DNA from: Anaerolineales bacterium UBA2232
GTDB taxonomy: Bacteria; Chloroflexota; Anaerolineae; UBA2200
Reading direction: 5' to 3'
Assembly (NCBI GenBank): GCA_002348045.1
Contig: DDYO01000146.1
Coordinates: 1-23,167 of the forward strand
Length of the DNA stretch: 23,167 bases
In this document: piece after piece, positions 22,292 through 23,167 of the stretch
How positions within the stretch are numbered: position 1 is the first letter of the stretch
Layout of the letters: every line of letters begins with the position of its first letter
The notes under the pieces: generated by a model
Seen by the model: only the letters and a program-made list of their open reading frames with translations
Databases searched by the model: none
Told to the model about the DNA's origin: nothing
Position numbers and translations under genes: made by a program

Positions 22292-23167
22292 CTAGGGCTT
22301 GACCACGGCGGGCAGGAACCATTTGTGAGGCCGGTCGATGTACGGACCTTCGGTCGGGGACGGCGTGGGCGTGGGCTGGTCAAGACCGATGGCATAGAGG
22401 TGCTGGTCAATGGAGCCGACGTAGAGGGTACCATTCGCTCCGATAGCCGGTGATGACGAGATGGCCCACCCTGTCTTGAATGCCCACCGCACCGCTCCGC
22501 TGGGATACACTGCGTAGAGGTTATTGTTCCAAGAACCAAAGTACACGGTTCCATCGGCCCCCACGGCAGGCGAAGAATCCACGAACCCCCCCGCTGGCAT
22601 CCTCCACTTGGTGTACCCGCTCGGGTGAATGGCGTAAAAGTAGTTGTCCATGGAGCCCACGTAGATGGTGCCATCCGGACCAAGGGCAGGTGAGGAATTG
22701 ACGTGGTCGCCCGTCATGACGCGCCACGTCAGCGAGCCGTCAGCACCGACGGCATAGAGGCAGTTGTCGCTGGCGCCGATGTAGATTGTACCGTCATCGG
22801 CCACTGCCGGAGACGAGTGTATTGGCGCGCCAATGCAGAAACGCCACAACTCGGTACCATTCGGTCGCACCGCGTACAAATAGCCATCTGACGAGCCGGT
22901 GTAGATGGTGCCGTCATCGGCGACTGCCGGCGAACAGGTACCCACATCCTTGCTGGTGCGAAACCGCCAGCGAAGGGTCCCATTGGGATTGAAGGCATAG
23001 AGGTAAGCATCATTGGATCCGATGTAGATGGTGCCATCACTGGCCACGACGGGCGAGGAATAGACGCGGAAGCCAGTCCGATAGCGCCATTTCAGCTGAC
23101 CATTGGGGTACACGGCGTATACGTGGTGATCCCACGAGCCAAAGTAGACCACTCCGTCAGGACCAAT
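22292..23167 (-). CDS. PQQ-like beta-propeller repeat protein, N-terminus beyond the window
   Basis: This is the C-terminal 291 residues of a secreted or surface beta-propeller; the frame is open to the window edge. Seven units of about 40 residues are visible (the first partial), each following SSPAVxxDGTIYxGSxDxxLYAVxPxGxxxWxxxTG. A GTG at 23152 is only an internal codon inside a repeat, since the upstream codons (IGPDG) fit the repeat. After the last blade comes QPTPTPSPTEGP and a terminal HKWFLPAVVKP, resembling the YLPL-type ends that I recall from secreted Chloroflexota proteins. Binding of PQQ is not implied: the repeats lack an enzyme context and most such proteins are structural or adhesive. 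It is transcribed toward the DNRLRE gene. Neighbouring repeats share long DNA similarity, so assembly here deserves care. Confidence 0.88.
   Translation of the reverse strand: MGPDGVVYFGSWDHHVYAVYPNGQLKWRYRTGFRVYSSPVVASDGTIYIGSNDAYLYAFNPNGTLRWRFRTSKDVGTCSPAVADDGTIYTGSSDGYLYAVRPNGTELWRFCIGAPIHSSPAVADDGTIYIGASDNCLYAVGADGSLTWRVMTGDHVNSSPALGPDGTIYVGSMDNYFYAIHPSGYTKWRMPAGGFVDSSPAVGADGTVYFGSWNNNLYAVYPSGAVRWAFKTGWAISSSPAIGANGTLYVGSIDQHLYAIGLDQPTPTPSPTEGPYIDRPHKWFLPAVVKP

Noticed and set aside
22430..23167. Possible CRISPR or direct-repeat array suggested by repeated DNA
   Set aside because: The repeats are about 120 bp, in frame, and encode the beta-propeller blades.

Overview
The window looks like chromosome from a GC-rich bacterium, most likely a member of Chloroflexota (Anaerolineae-like). 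The lineage is inferred from three things: secreted proteins with Pro-Thr linkers and a C-terminal 'WFLPAV' type ending, the mix of housekeeping genes, and frequent GTG/TTG starts. No rRNA or other marker confirms it.

Region 1 (1-10510, + strand) is a carbohydrate or polyol catabolic cluster. It holds the 3' part of a MalK/UgpC-type sugar ABC transporter ATPase, a previously uncalled 57-aa membrane protein (665-838), a class I DhnA-type aldolase, a zinc-lobe-less MDR dehydrogenase, a class II fructose/tagatose-bisphosphate-type aldolase, a classical two-zinc MDR dehydrogenase, and three tandem paralogous FGGY kinases. The set fits uptake, oxidation of a hydroxyl, phosphorylation and aldol cleavage, but the substrate cannot be read from sequence. 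Several of the longer gaps carry perfect hairpins without U-tracts, and the 345-bp gap before the kinases can form two mutually exclusive pairings.

Region 2 (10517-17322) is housekeeping. A HIT-family hydrolase (- strand) is divergent from ffh, and each has its own sigma70-like promoter with a 17-bp spacer. Next come rpsP (own near-consensus promoter), khpA and rimM, then dprA, a mannose-1-phosphate guanylyltransferase, a CinA-family protein whose C-terminal amidase domain has lost its signature residues, and tRNA-Leu(GAG) behind a perfect TTGACA-17-TATAAT promoter. The usual trmD-rplS genes do not follow rimM here.

Region 3 (17323-20141) has rho behind a promoter and a roughly 250-nt leader with a strong hairpin. 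rho overlaps by ATGA a LysM/M23 peptidoglycan hydrolase gene.

Region 4 (20142-23167) encodes surface or secreted proteins: a signal-peptide protein with two DNRLRE-type domains, an in-frame decayed third DNRLRE domain broken by TAG codons, a strong intrinsic terminator, and on the - strand the C-terminal part of a PQQ-type beta-propeller protein that runs off the window end.
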